In this document: positions 6,983 through 14,126 of the stretch, in pieces
Layout: each line of letters starts with the position of its first letter
How positions within the stretch are numbered: the first letter of the stretch is position 1
Virus record (IMG/VR): IMGVR_UViG_3300030061_000136
Location: 14,656-60,616 of that record
Strand: one strand, 5' to 3'
Source: a virus
Length of the DNA stretch: 45,961 bases
The notes under the pieces: generated by a model
Told to the model about the DNA's origin: nothing
Seen by the model: only the letters and a program-made list of their open reading frames with translations
Database searches by the model: none
Translations under genes and position numbers: made by a program

Positions 6983-7218
6983 AAACAGTAGTATTTTTAA
7001 TAGGTTATTTATGTCTTGGTCCTATAGATGATAAGCAATGTGTGAACATGGCATCACAGTACCTATATCAAGACGTACCTAATTGTCAGAAGGCACGTGA
7101 AGATATTCTAAATGAACTAGATAACATTGAAGGTTTAATACTAACATGTGTACCATCTGATTTAATTGAAAACTATGTGAAGTATAGACCAAACGTAATA
7201 CTTCCACCACTAGAATAA
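6979..7218 (+). CDS. Small probably exported Cys-containing protein
   Basis: 79 residues. The first 14-15 residues are hydrophobic (KTVVFLIGYLCLG), resembling a short signal or anchor. Cys11, Cys21, Cys36 and Cys57 could form disulfides in the periplasm. Overlaps the upstream stop by 4 bases. Function unknown; export is inferred from composition only. Confidence 0.6.
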   Translation: MKTVVFLIGYLCLGPIDDKQCVNMASQYLYQDVPNCQKAREDILNELDNIEGLILTCVPSDLIENYVKYRPNVILPPLE

Positions 7219-7228
7219 GGAGACAACA

Positions 7229-8191
7229 ATGAGTGAGAGCACACCACCAAGGATAAGAAAATTTGTATGGGATGATAATGGTCAACCAATACAAAAGATA
7301 TGGGATACTTCAAGCCTTAGTTCTTTTCTAGCCTGTCCTAGATATTACAAACTTTCTGTATTAGAAGGTTGGAAATCAACACAGTATGCTAGTGCGACAG
7401 GGTTTGGCTCTGCCGTACACGCAGGACTGGAAGAACTAGACAAGGCTAGGCATGAGGGTGCTAACAAACAAACTGCTACTAACAAAGCAGTTGCTTTAGT
7501 ATTAAAAGATTATGGCGAGGATTTAAAACTTGCTGATGATAATGCTAGAGGTTTGGAATCAGCACTTCGTGCGGTTGTATGGAAGGCAGAGGAGTTCTGG
7601 GATGATAACTTAAAACTAGCTACCATGCCAGACGGCTCACCTGCTCTGGAGCAAAGGTTTGAAGTACCTATAGGAGACAAGGGGCACAGGTTTAGTGGTC
7701 GTATAGACAAGATCGTTTCAGTAGATGATAGACTATATCTTGTGGATACAAAGACTACAAAGAGTTCCTTGTCTGAGTATTACTTTAATGGATACATGCC
7801 GAACAACCAAGTGTTCGCATACATATGGGCATGTCGTGAAGTATTGAAACTACCTGTTGACGGATTCATTATTGATGCAGTTCAAACAGGATCTAACTTC
7901 TGTCGTTTCGCAAGGCAGGTATACAATGTATCTAAAGAGCTAGTTGATGAGTGGTACGCGGATACTCTACATCATCTTGAGATATCAGATGTATATGCTA
8001 ACTCACAATACTACCCCGCGAATTTTACTTCGTGTGGAAACTACGGGGGTTGCAGATATAGAGAGGCATGTGCTCATGCTAAGTCACAAAGAAATATATT
8101 CTTTGGTAATGACTTCCAACAAGAGTATCATCCCGACTTGGAAGAAACTAAACCTATGAAACTAGAAGTAATAGAAGGAGGCAAACAATGA
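7229..8191 (+). CDS. PD-(D/E)XK nuclease, Cas4/RecB-like with Fe-S cysteines
   Basis: 320-residue exonuclease of the PDDEXK superfamily. The N-terminal LSSFLACPRYYK block, the SGRIDKI strand and the LYLVDTKTT motif (catalytic Asp...Asp-x-Lys) define the nuclease core. Cys36 plus Cys269, Cys275 and Cys281 form the split four-cysteine arrangement expected for a 4Fe-4S cluster as in Cas4, AddB and related phage exonucleases. A conserved QVFAY(I)W segment follows the active site. GGAGACAACA precedes ATG. Lying upstream of a RecA-like ATPase and a probable ssDNA-binding protein, it likely makes single-stranded ends for recombination or degrades host DNA. Confidence 0.85.
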   Translation: MSESTPPRIRKFVWDDNGQPIQKIWDTSSLSSFLACPRYYKLSVLEGWKSTQYASATGFGSAVHAGLEELDKARHEGANKQTATNKAVALVLKDYGEDLKLADDNARGLESALRAVVWKAEEFWDDNLKLATMPDGSPALEQRFEVPIGDKGHRFSGRIDKIVSVDDRLYLVDTKTTKSSLSEYYFNGYMPNNQVFAYIWACREVLKLPVDGFIIDAVQTGSNFCRFARQVYNVSKELVDEWYADTLHHLEISDVYANSQYYPANFTSCGNYGGCRYREACAHAKSQRNIFFGNDFQQEYHPDLEETKPMKLEVIEGGKQ

Positions 8192-8400
8192 GAAACATAA
8201 TACTAGACGCAATGCTTAAACATGCACAAGGTCACATAGCAAAACATAAAGCTAACGTAGAAATCTATCTTAGCCATTCAGTAGGTGTGGGCGGTGAACC
8301 CAATGCTGATGTTCTCGAAACTATCGAGAAGGAATTAAATATTGTAGCTATGTATGACGATCAAATTGAGATGCTCAAGAAATATTTTCTTGACAAATAA
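8188..8400 (+). CDS. Small conserved hypothetical protein
   Basis: 70 residues, helical, with ATGA overlap at the nuclease stop and a GGAGG site. The pattern of an N-terminal AMLKHAQGHIAKHKANVEIYL helix, then a Gly-rich turn and a second helix, is familiar from small phage genes next to RecA-like ATPases, but no function is known to me. The -35 of the next promoter lies inside its 3' end. Confidence 0.6.
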   Translation: MRNIILDAMLKHAQGHIAKHKANVEIYLSHSVGVGGEPNADVLETIEKELNIVAMYDDQIEMLKKYFLDK

Positions 8401-8417
8401 TTTTTTTAGTTTATAAT
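8390..8417 (+). promoter_or_regulatory. Near-consensus sigma-70 promoter for replication genes
   Basis: TTGACA (8390-8395), 16-base spacer rich in T, TATAAT (8412-8417). Expected transcript start near 8424, ahead of TAGGAGACC and the ATG at 8444. It would drive the recombination and replication genes independently of the upstream early operon. Confidence 0.85.
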
Positions 8418-8443
8418 TACAAACATAATAGGAGACCATACAT

Positions 8444-9247
8444 ATGGCAAACATAAGTAAACATAAATCAACTAGTGTTACCAAGCTACTTCTCTGTGGA
8501 GATAGTGGTAGTGGTAAGACATCTGCTCTAGCGAGTTTAGCTAACGCAGGTAAGAAGCTACGTATACTAGATTATGATGACGGACTTGACATACTGCCAG
8601 AGTTTCTCAAAGCAGAAGCAGTAAAGAACGTCTCATATGTTACGTTAAGAGATTCATTAGGACAAGCCGATTCGTTTCGAAGAGGGGCAAGACTCCTGTC
8701 TCATTGGAAAGACGGAGAGGAAGACTTAGGTCCTGTGAAAGAATGGGGAGACGATACAGTCTTAGTGATTGACTCCCTTACATTGATGGGGGAGGCTGCC
8801 TTGCGAGCCGCCCTCGTTTTTAATAACAAGAAACCTACGGAACAAGCAAGTCAACCAGAATGGGGAGCAGCCGCTCGTGATGTGCAGAACATTATACAAT
8901 ACATTACTGGCGATGAAGTAAAGTGTAATGTTGTAGTGACTACACACATGCAGTACATGGAAGGTGATATGGGTGTATCCAAAGCATACCCCACATCTGT
9001 AGGTTCTAAGTTATCTACTAAGATTGGTAGATACTTTAACTGTGTTTGCAGAATCGATACTAGATCATCTAGCAAAGGAACAGAGCGCACGTTACGTACA
9101 ATGTCAGATCATAGAATGGATCTGAAAGTTACAGCGCCATCTTTAATAGAACCTAACATCGAGTTGGATTTAAACAATCTGTTTAATTCAATTCAAAAAA
9201 ATGCAAAGACAAAACTCAAAGAGAGCAATACGAAAGGAGATAAATAA
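8444..9247 (+). CDS. RecA/Sak4-like phage ATPase (AAA_24 type)
   Basis: 267 residues with Walker A GDSGSGKT (19-26) and a Walker B-type strand in DTVLVIDSLTLMG (near 105-117), as in the phage nucleotide-binding AAA_24/Sak4 group of RecA-like ATPases. A VVTTHMQY strand near 168 is the expected sensor region. Probably a single-strand annealing or recombination ATPase. It has its own strong promoter and is followed, almost without gap, by a putative ssDNA-binding protein. That pairing is typical of Sak4 operons. Confidence 0.8.
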   Translation: MANISKHKSTSVTKLLLCGDSGSGKTSALASLANAGKKLRILDYDDGLDILPEFLKAEAVKNVSYVTLRDSLGQADSFRRGARLLSHWKDGEEDLGPVKEWGDDTVLVIDSLTLMGEAALRAALVFNNKKPTEQASQPEWGAAARDVQNIIQYITGDEVKCNVVVTTHMQYMEGDMGVSKAYPTSVGSKLSTKIGRYFNCVCRIDTRSSSKGTERTLRTMSDHRMDLKVTAPSLIEPNIELDLNNLFNSIQKNAKTKLKESNTKGDK

Positions 9248-9684
9248 TGTCGAATGTTGCTGACTTTCTAAACATGACACCTCAAGACACACCCGAATCG
9301 GTTGTGCTACCAGAGGGTAGTTATGAGTTCTCTGTTACGTCATACAGAGCAGATGAAGTGGGTGAGAATCAAACCCCACTCATCAGAGTAAACGTGAAGG
9401 CTGTTGGAGTTATTGATTCAGATCTAACTGATGATAAACTTACCAATGCTGAGCCCACACGTATGGAGTTCTGGGCAACTCCTAATGCCTTGAAGGTAAA
9501 GAATCCTGCGACAGGATTAAAGTCGTTCCTAACAACTGCACTTGATATGGGTCATGTAGATGACTTACCATATAGTGAATTGCTAGAGATGGCGATTGGT
9601 AAAACCTTCAAAGGTTTAATTAAACATGAGATGGTTGGTAAGAATAAAGATATCTTACAAGCATCTGTAAAAAGAATCCTCTAA
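9247..9684 (+). CDS. Putative ssDNA-binding / recombination accessory protein
   Basis: 145 residues. The N-terminal pattern VVLPEGSYEFSVTSYRADE, followed by alternating strands (PLIRVNVKAVG), suggests an OB-like fold as in DUF669-type proteins found beside Sak4 or RecA-like phage ATPases. Starts at the overlapping TAATG of the ATPase gene with GGAGATAA upstream. Single-strand binding is inferred from context and fold impression. Confidence 0.5.
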   Translation: MSNVADFLNMTPQDTPESVVLPEGSYEFSVTSYRADEVGENQTPLIRVNVKAVGVIDSDLTDDKLTNAEPTRMEFWATPNALKVKNPATGLKSFLTTALDMGHVDDLPYSELLEMAIGKTFKGLIKHEMVGKNKDILQASVKRIL

Positions 9685-9685
9685 C

Positions 9686-10771
9686 ATGAGTAGGCAAGCA
9701 GTACCCTCACATGTACCTAGTGGTCAACCCAAGATAGCCTTTGTGTTTGATTTTCCAAGCACAGATGAGCAACGTCTTGGGCAGATCATGGTTGGTAGTA
9801 CAGGTAAAATGTTTCACAAGATGTGTGAGATATTAGACGTGGATGTGGAGAACTGTTTGCTCACTTATGCTCTCGCTCAGAAGCCAGCACAGGAGAACCC
9901 TGCACATTTCTTTCTTAATAAGAAGAGTTATCAGTCATCTATAAAAGAAAAGAAGTGGCGCTCGAAGTATCCTGTGAATGGCTTCGGCTTCTTGAAAGAA
10001 GAATACGAGAGTGAATTAGAACGATTAGAGAACGAGCTTAACGCGTGTAATCCTAATATCATTATTGCTATGGGGAGTCTTGCGTTATGGGCGCTGACAG
10101 GACTAGACAAGATAGGAACTTACAGGGGAACCATTCTTAGATCTAACCTCACAGGGGAAACCAAAGTCTTACCTACGTTTAGTCCTAGTGCCGTAGTTAG
10201 AAACTACGATTTCAGACCTGTTGTTCTTGCTGATATAAAGAAAGCATTACAGGAATCTGAAACACCAGATATTAAAATAAAAGAAAGAGAGTTATGGATT
10301 GAACCTACATTGGAAGACCTTCAAAAGTTTGAGGCAGATTATATACGGATCAATAACGAAGACAGTCCACTTAGTTTCGACATTGAAACTGACGGAGATT
10401 TTATTACTTGTATTGGTTTTGCTCCATCTGATTCCGTTGCTATAGTTGTACCATTTAAAGATACAAGAAAAGAAAAACAAAATTACTGGACAGATACCAA
10501 GCATGAGCAACAAGCATGGGCTTGGGTTAAAGATATTTTAGAGAACGAAAAGATTACTAAGGTTGCACAAAACCAAACGTATGATGTGTCATGGCTAGCA
10601 TACAAACAAAACATAAATGTTAAAGGTAAGATACACGACACAATGCATGCTCAACATGCACTACAGCCCGAACAACAGAAAGGATTAGGCTTTCTTGGTT
10701 CGATATATACAAACGAGGGTGCTTGGAAAACTATGGCTAAGTTTTCAAAGAGTACTAAAAGAGATGAATAG
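9686..10771 (+). CDS. DNA polymerase I N-terminal fragment: UDG-like domain + 3'-5' exonuclease (part)
   Basis: 361 residues. Residues about 15-195 resemble a family 4-type uracil-DNA glycosylase fold (AMGSLALWALTG, a following RG, then LPTFSPSAVVR). However, the usual GEAPG and HPS active-site motifs are altered (DFPSTDE, SPS), so glycosylase activity is doubtful. Residues 225-345 are the start of a PolA DEDD exonuclease: Exo I Asp232/Glu234 in FDIETDG and Exo II Asp300 in NQTYDVSWL. The family landmark SIYTNEGAWK lies near the end. The gene stops there with TAG. Exo III and the polymerase domain are in a separate gene 500 bases downstream (11279). The two products presumably assemble into one enzyme. 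Confidence 0.85.
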   Translation: MSRQAVPSHVPSGQPKIAFVFDFPSTDEQRLGQIMVGSTGKMFHKMCEILDVDVENCLLTYALAQKPAQENPAHFFLNKKSYQSSIKEKKWRSKYPVNGFGFLKEEYESELERLENELNACNPNIIIAMGSLALWALTGLDKIGTYRGTILRSNLTGETKVLPTFSPSAVVRNYDFRPVVLADIKKALQESETPDIKIKERELWIEPTLEDLQKFEADYIRINNEDSPLSFDIETDGDFITCIGFAPSDSVAIVVPFKDTRKEKQNYWTDTKHEQQAWAWVKDILENEKITKVAQNQTYDVSWLAYKQNINVKGKIHDTMHAQHALQPEQQKGLGFLGSIYTNEGAWKTMAKFSKSTKRDE

Positions 10772-11059
10772 ATGTCAAAACGTGCTCCATACTTTTCGGA
10801 GTTACACATACCAAATGATTTAGTAACTATCGAAAGTGAAGTACGATTGTGGAGATCGGTGATAGACCAAGCGATGTCAGACTTCTTGTCTACTAATAAG
10901 TCAAGAGAAAGCATAGCAAACAAAGAACGTGCCAAGATATGGCTACGAGGAAAGACAGAAGATTTTATAGTGGTATGCCACTACGCATTTTTACATGCAC
11001 AGAATACAAGAGAAAGGATATTTGAAATAATAGGTGGACAAGATGAACTCTACAAATGA
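10772..11059 (+). CDS. Hypothetical phage protein inserted between polymerase halves
   Basis: 95 residues, starting directly after the stop of the polymerase N-fragment (TAG then ATG). The pattern LWRSVIDQAMSDF ... KIWLRGKTEDFIVVCHYA recalls small uncharacterised phage proteins with a Trp-Val-Ile helix and a DF-VC helix. No LAGLIDADG, HNH or GIY-YIG homing-endonuclease motif is visible. Overlaps the next gene by 17 bases. Confidence 0.6.
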   Translation: MSKRAPYFSELHIPNDLVTIESEVRLWRSVIDQAMSDFLSTNKSRESIANKERAKIWLRGKTEDFIVVCHYAFLHAQNTRERIFEIIGGQDELYK

Positions 11060-11261
11060 CCCATACTCTACACAGGTAGGTGGTGATCACTACCAAGAGT
11101 ATGAGATACAACCTTCAGTATTTATTAATGGCAATAAGTTATTATTTGCAGAAGGTAATGCTATCAAATATATTTGTAGACATAAATTAAAAGGAGGCAA
11201 AGAAGATTTATTAAAAGCAAAACATTATATAGATATGATTATTGAGCGAGACTATGAGTAA
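11043..11261 (+). CDS. DUF3310 family protein
   Basis: 72 residues with the DUF3310 signature: QVGGDHYQEYEIQPSVFI, then GNAIKYICRHKLKGG-EDL-KA-HYI. This family is widespread in tailed phages, sometimes labelled nucleotide kinase or pyrophosphohydrolase-like, but its reaction is unproven. I prefer ATG at 11043, which follows AGGTGG by five bases, over the GTG at 11034. It lies between the two halves of the DNA polymerase gene. Confidence 0.85.
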   Translation: MNSTNDPYSTQVGGDHYQEYEIQPSVFINGNKLLFAEGNAIKYICRHKLKGGKEDLLKAKHYIDMIIERDYE

Positions 11262-11278
11262 CACAGGAGACAAAAGCA

Positions 11279-12838
11279 ATGGCAAAAATTATAAAGAATG
11301 TAGACATTCAAAACATAGACCTAGATTCTGAGCAAACTCTATGGACATATTGCGCGTTAGACTGTGCAGTAACCCATGAGATTTGGCAGAAAATCAAAAC
11401 AGAATTAGACGATGAAACATTAGGCACATACAACTTCGAGTTGGATAGCCTCAAGCCTGCTATGGCTATGATGCTAAAAGGTTTACGTGTAGATTTAGAA
11501 GCAGTAAAAAATATGCGTGCCCCCTTGAAGAACGCGCGTTTGAAATTAGAACGTATGCTTAATTTGTTTTCCAATGCGGCAACAGGTAAAGATCTAAACC
11601 ACGCATCTCCCAAACAATTACAGAACTTATTCTACTTACACTTAGGCATACCTAAAGTTATGTCCTATAAAAAAGGTAAGCAGAAAATATCAACAGATCG
11701 TGAGGCGCTAGAATACTTACGCGAAAATTACCCACGAGCAAAACCTTTTTGCAATGCTATTCTTGCGTTGCGTGATATCGACAAACAACTTGCTGTGCTA
11801 GACACAGACAGGGATAACGATAATAGAATACGTTGTTCTTATAATGTGGCAGGTACAGAGACAGGTCGTTGGTCTTCTTCAGAAGCGCCTTGGCGCACAG
11901 GAACTAATCTTCAAAACATAACAAAAGATTTGCGCGAAATATTTATACCCGATGAAGGTATGACTATGTTCTATGCAGACTTAGAGCAAGCTGAATCACG
12001 TGTGGTTGCTTATCTAACAGGCGATGAAAACTATATCAATGCTTGTGAGAGTGGTGACTTGCATACCACTGTGGTTAAAATGGTTTGGAAGAACATGGGT
12101 TGGAGCGGTGATCCTGCACAAGAAAGACAGCTAGCCGAGAATCCTTATTACTTACAGTTTAGTTTCAGAGATATGTGTAAACGCGCAGGTCATGGTACTA
12201 ACTATGGTTTGTCTGCTACATCTTTAGCTAGACATCTAAAGATTAAAGTAGCACATGCTACAAGATTTCAACTACTATATTATGGTGGTGTGGTTGCATT
12301 AGAATCAGTTAACAGGTGGCACCAGAAAGATCCTCGAGCTGGTTTCGATGAGCTTCTAGCATATGGTAAAGTATATGGTGATAAGGTTAAATACCTGGAG
12401 GTTCCTGGCGCATTCCCTGGAATACGCAAGTGGCACGACACTATAGCAAATGAGTTGTTAAATACTGGAACTCTAACTACACCGCTGGGTAGAAGGAGAC
12501 AGTTCTGGGGCAGATTAAACGATGCTACTACTTTGCGTGGTGCTATTGCTTATGTACCTCAGTCCACTATTGGTGACCTATTAAACCTAGGTTTATATAG
12601 AGTATGGGATGAATTAAAAGATGATAATGTACAGGTTCTAGGGCAGGTACACGATGCTATATTAGGACAAGTTCCTACTGAAAAGGTAGATGAACTCATG
12701 CCTAAGATTATAAACTGCATGACTAATCCAATGGTTGTGCATGACAGACAATTAGTTATTCCTTCTTCTGTTGAAGTGGGAGACTCATGGAAAAATTTAA
12801 AGACATGGAAAGGGGGGCACAGTGACGCGAATATATAA
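11279..12838 (+). CDS. DNA polymerase I C-terminal fragment: Exo III motif + polymerase domain
   Basis: 519 residues with its own AGGAGACAAAAGCA site. It begins just before the missing exonuclease motif Exo III (Tyr24-x3-Asp28 in YCALD) and continues through the family A polymerase. Motif A is ADLEQAESRVVAYL (Asp234). Motif B/O-helix is RDMCKRAGHGTNYG (Arg297, Lys301, Tyr309). Motif C is QVHDAILGQ (His458, Asp459). In the O-helix the residue aligning with E. coli Phe762/T7 Tyr526 is His305, and the usual HDE is HDA. All catalytic carboxylates are present, so the polymerase should work. Proofreading would need residues from the separately encoded N-fragment. The 3' end overlaps the DUF3987 gene by 17 bases. 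Confidence 0.93.
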   Translation: MAKIIKNVDIQNIDLDSEQTLWTYCALDCAVTHEIWQKIKTELDDETLGTYNFELDSLKPAMAMMLKGLRVDLEAVKNMRAPLKNARLKLERMLNLFSNAATGKDLNHASPKQLQNLFYLHLGIPKVMSYKKGKQKISTDREALEYLRENYPRAKPFCNAILALRDIDKQLAVLDTDRDNDNRIRCSYNVAGTETGRWSSSEAPWRTGTNLQNITKDLREIFIPDEGMTMFYADLEQAESRVVAYLTGDENYINACESGDLHTTVVKMVWKNMGWSGDPAQERQLAENPYYLQFSFRDMCKRAGHGTNYGLSATSLARHLKIKVAHATRFQLLYYGGVVALESVNRWHQKDPRAGFDELLAYGKVYGDKVKYLEVPGAFPGIRKWHDTIANELLNTGTLTTPLGRRRQFWGRLNDATTLRGAIAYVPQSTIGDLLNLGLYRVWDELKDDNVQVLGQVHDAILGQVPTEKVDELMPKIINCMTNPMVVHDRQLVIPSSVEVGDSWKNLKTWKGGHSDANI

Positions 12839-14078
12839 AGACTATATAGATGCATGTGTAGAGGCTACTAATAAAAGCCCTATACCAAAACTATTCAGAA
12901 CGTGGGCAGCTTTGTCCTCTGTATCTGGTGCGTTAGGTAGAAGAGTGTGGATGCCAATGGCGAACTACGATATACGTTCTAATATATTCGTTGTGCTAGT
13001 GGCAGGACCTGGAAGAAACAAATCAGTTAGTTTGATTCTACCATTTAGTAAAGTATTTCGTAAGCTAACTACACCTGTAGGTACAACACCAGATCACGAT
13101 CATTTTAATTCTGGATTAATAGAGTATGGTTTAAAAGAGTTTCCTTTATATCTTATTCAAGATAGAATAACTCCAGAAAAATTAGCAGTAGATATGTCGA
13201 AGGCTTCAAGGTTTGACATGCGTTTGTCTACAATCGGTGATGAGTTTTATGATGGGTCACTTACGTTAGTAACATCTGAACTTGGTACTTTCTTATCAAG
13301 GCACGAAAGATATTTACAAATGTTCTTGACCGATATGTGGGATAGTAAAGAAGAATACTCACATAAAACCAAGACTGCTGGTGAGCACATTATTAAAGGT
13401 CCTTGTTTAAATTGGATCGCATGTGCTACACCAGAGCAGTTCGTAGATAATTTACCAGAGGATGCTAGATCACAAGGCTTGTTATCTAGAATCATTCCTG
13501 TATTTTATGATGGGGAAAAGATACCACAGTCTTTATTACAAGACAGGGTAGAAGATTCTACCATACATAATTTAAGAAGTGATTTATCAGAGATCGCAAA
13601 GATGTATGGACCAATGCGGTTTGATGATAGAGCATTTGATAAAATAAATCAAGACATAGAATCTGGATTGAAACCAATACCAACTGATGCAAACTTATCA
13701 GAGTATACACAACGTAGAGTATCTCACTTTATTAAAGTTGCCTTGGCTGTATCTGCAAGTAGTTCTAAAGATAAAGTTATTACTTGGGATCAATGGCAGA
13801 GAACTAAAGATCTTATGTTTGAAGTAGAAGAAAGCATGCCGAAAGCATTAGCAGGCTTTGGTATGGCTAGAGCGGGTAAACTAGCACAGGATATGGCTGT
13901 CTGGACTAAAGAAACCATGTCAAATACAGAGAGGAACTTCGTTAGTCTTCGACATTTCAAGCGCGAATTACTTCGAAGAACTCTCGCACCAGGTGAATCT
14001 GAGCAGACAGTTAAAGCAATGGAGGAGGCTGGGTACATTCAAGTCAAAGATGGTCTTGTGTTCCCAATCAAGTTATGA
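12822..14078 (+). CDS. DUF3987-type primase/helicase-like ATPase
   Basis: 418 residues. The P-loop is AGPGRNKS (61-68), preceded by the IFVVLVAG strand. LTLVTSELGTFLSRH (near 147-162) gives the Walker B/Glu region, and the LNWIACATPEQF segment follows. This order matches DUF3987 phage proteins regarded as primase-helicases. The start is GTG at 12822, four bases after AAAGGGGGGCAC, another copy of the GGGGGCAC motif placed as ribosome-binding site. Directly coupled to the polymerase gene, so it is the likely replicative helicase. Confidence 0.78.
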   Translation: MTRIYKDYIDACVEATNKSPIPKLFRTWAALSSVSGALGRRVWMPMANYDIRSNIFVVLVAGPGRNKSVSLILPFSKVFRKLTTPVGTTPDHDHFNSGLIEYGLKEFPLYLIQDRITPEKLAVDMSKASRFDMRLSTIGDEFYDGSLTLVTSELGTFLSRHERYLQMFLTDMWDSKEEYSHKTKTAGEHIIKGPCLNWIACATPEQFVDNLPEDARSQGLLSRIIPVFYDGEKIPQSLLQDRVEDSTIHNLRSDLSEIAKMYGPMRFDDRAFDKINQDIESGLKPIPTDANLSEYTQRRVSHFIKVALAVSASSSKDKVITWDQWQRTKDLMFEVEESMPKALAGFGMARAGKLAQDMAVWTKETMSNTERNFVSLRHFKRELLRRTLAPGESEQTVKAMEEAGYIQVKDGLVFPIKL

Positions 14079-14126
14079 TAGAATCAAAAACTCGCGCTTC
14101 TTACAGGTCAATATGAAAGGATACAA

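Noticed and set aside
10772-11278. Group I intron or intein explaining the split polymerase
   Set aside because: Each polymerase half has its own start, stop and translation signals. The intervening DNA is filled by two overlapping ORFs, one a clear DUF3310 protein. I see no intein splice-junction residues and no homing-endonuclease motif. A gene fission with insertion fits better.
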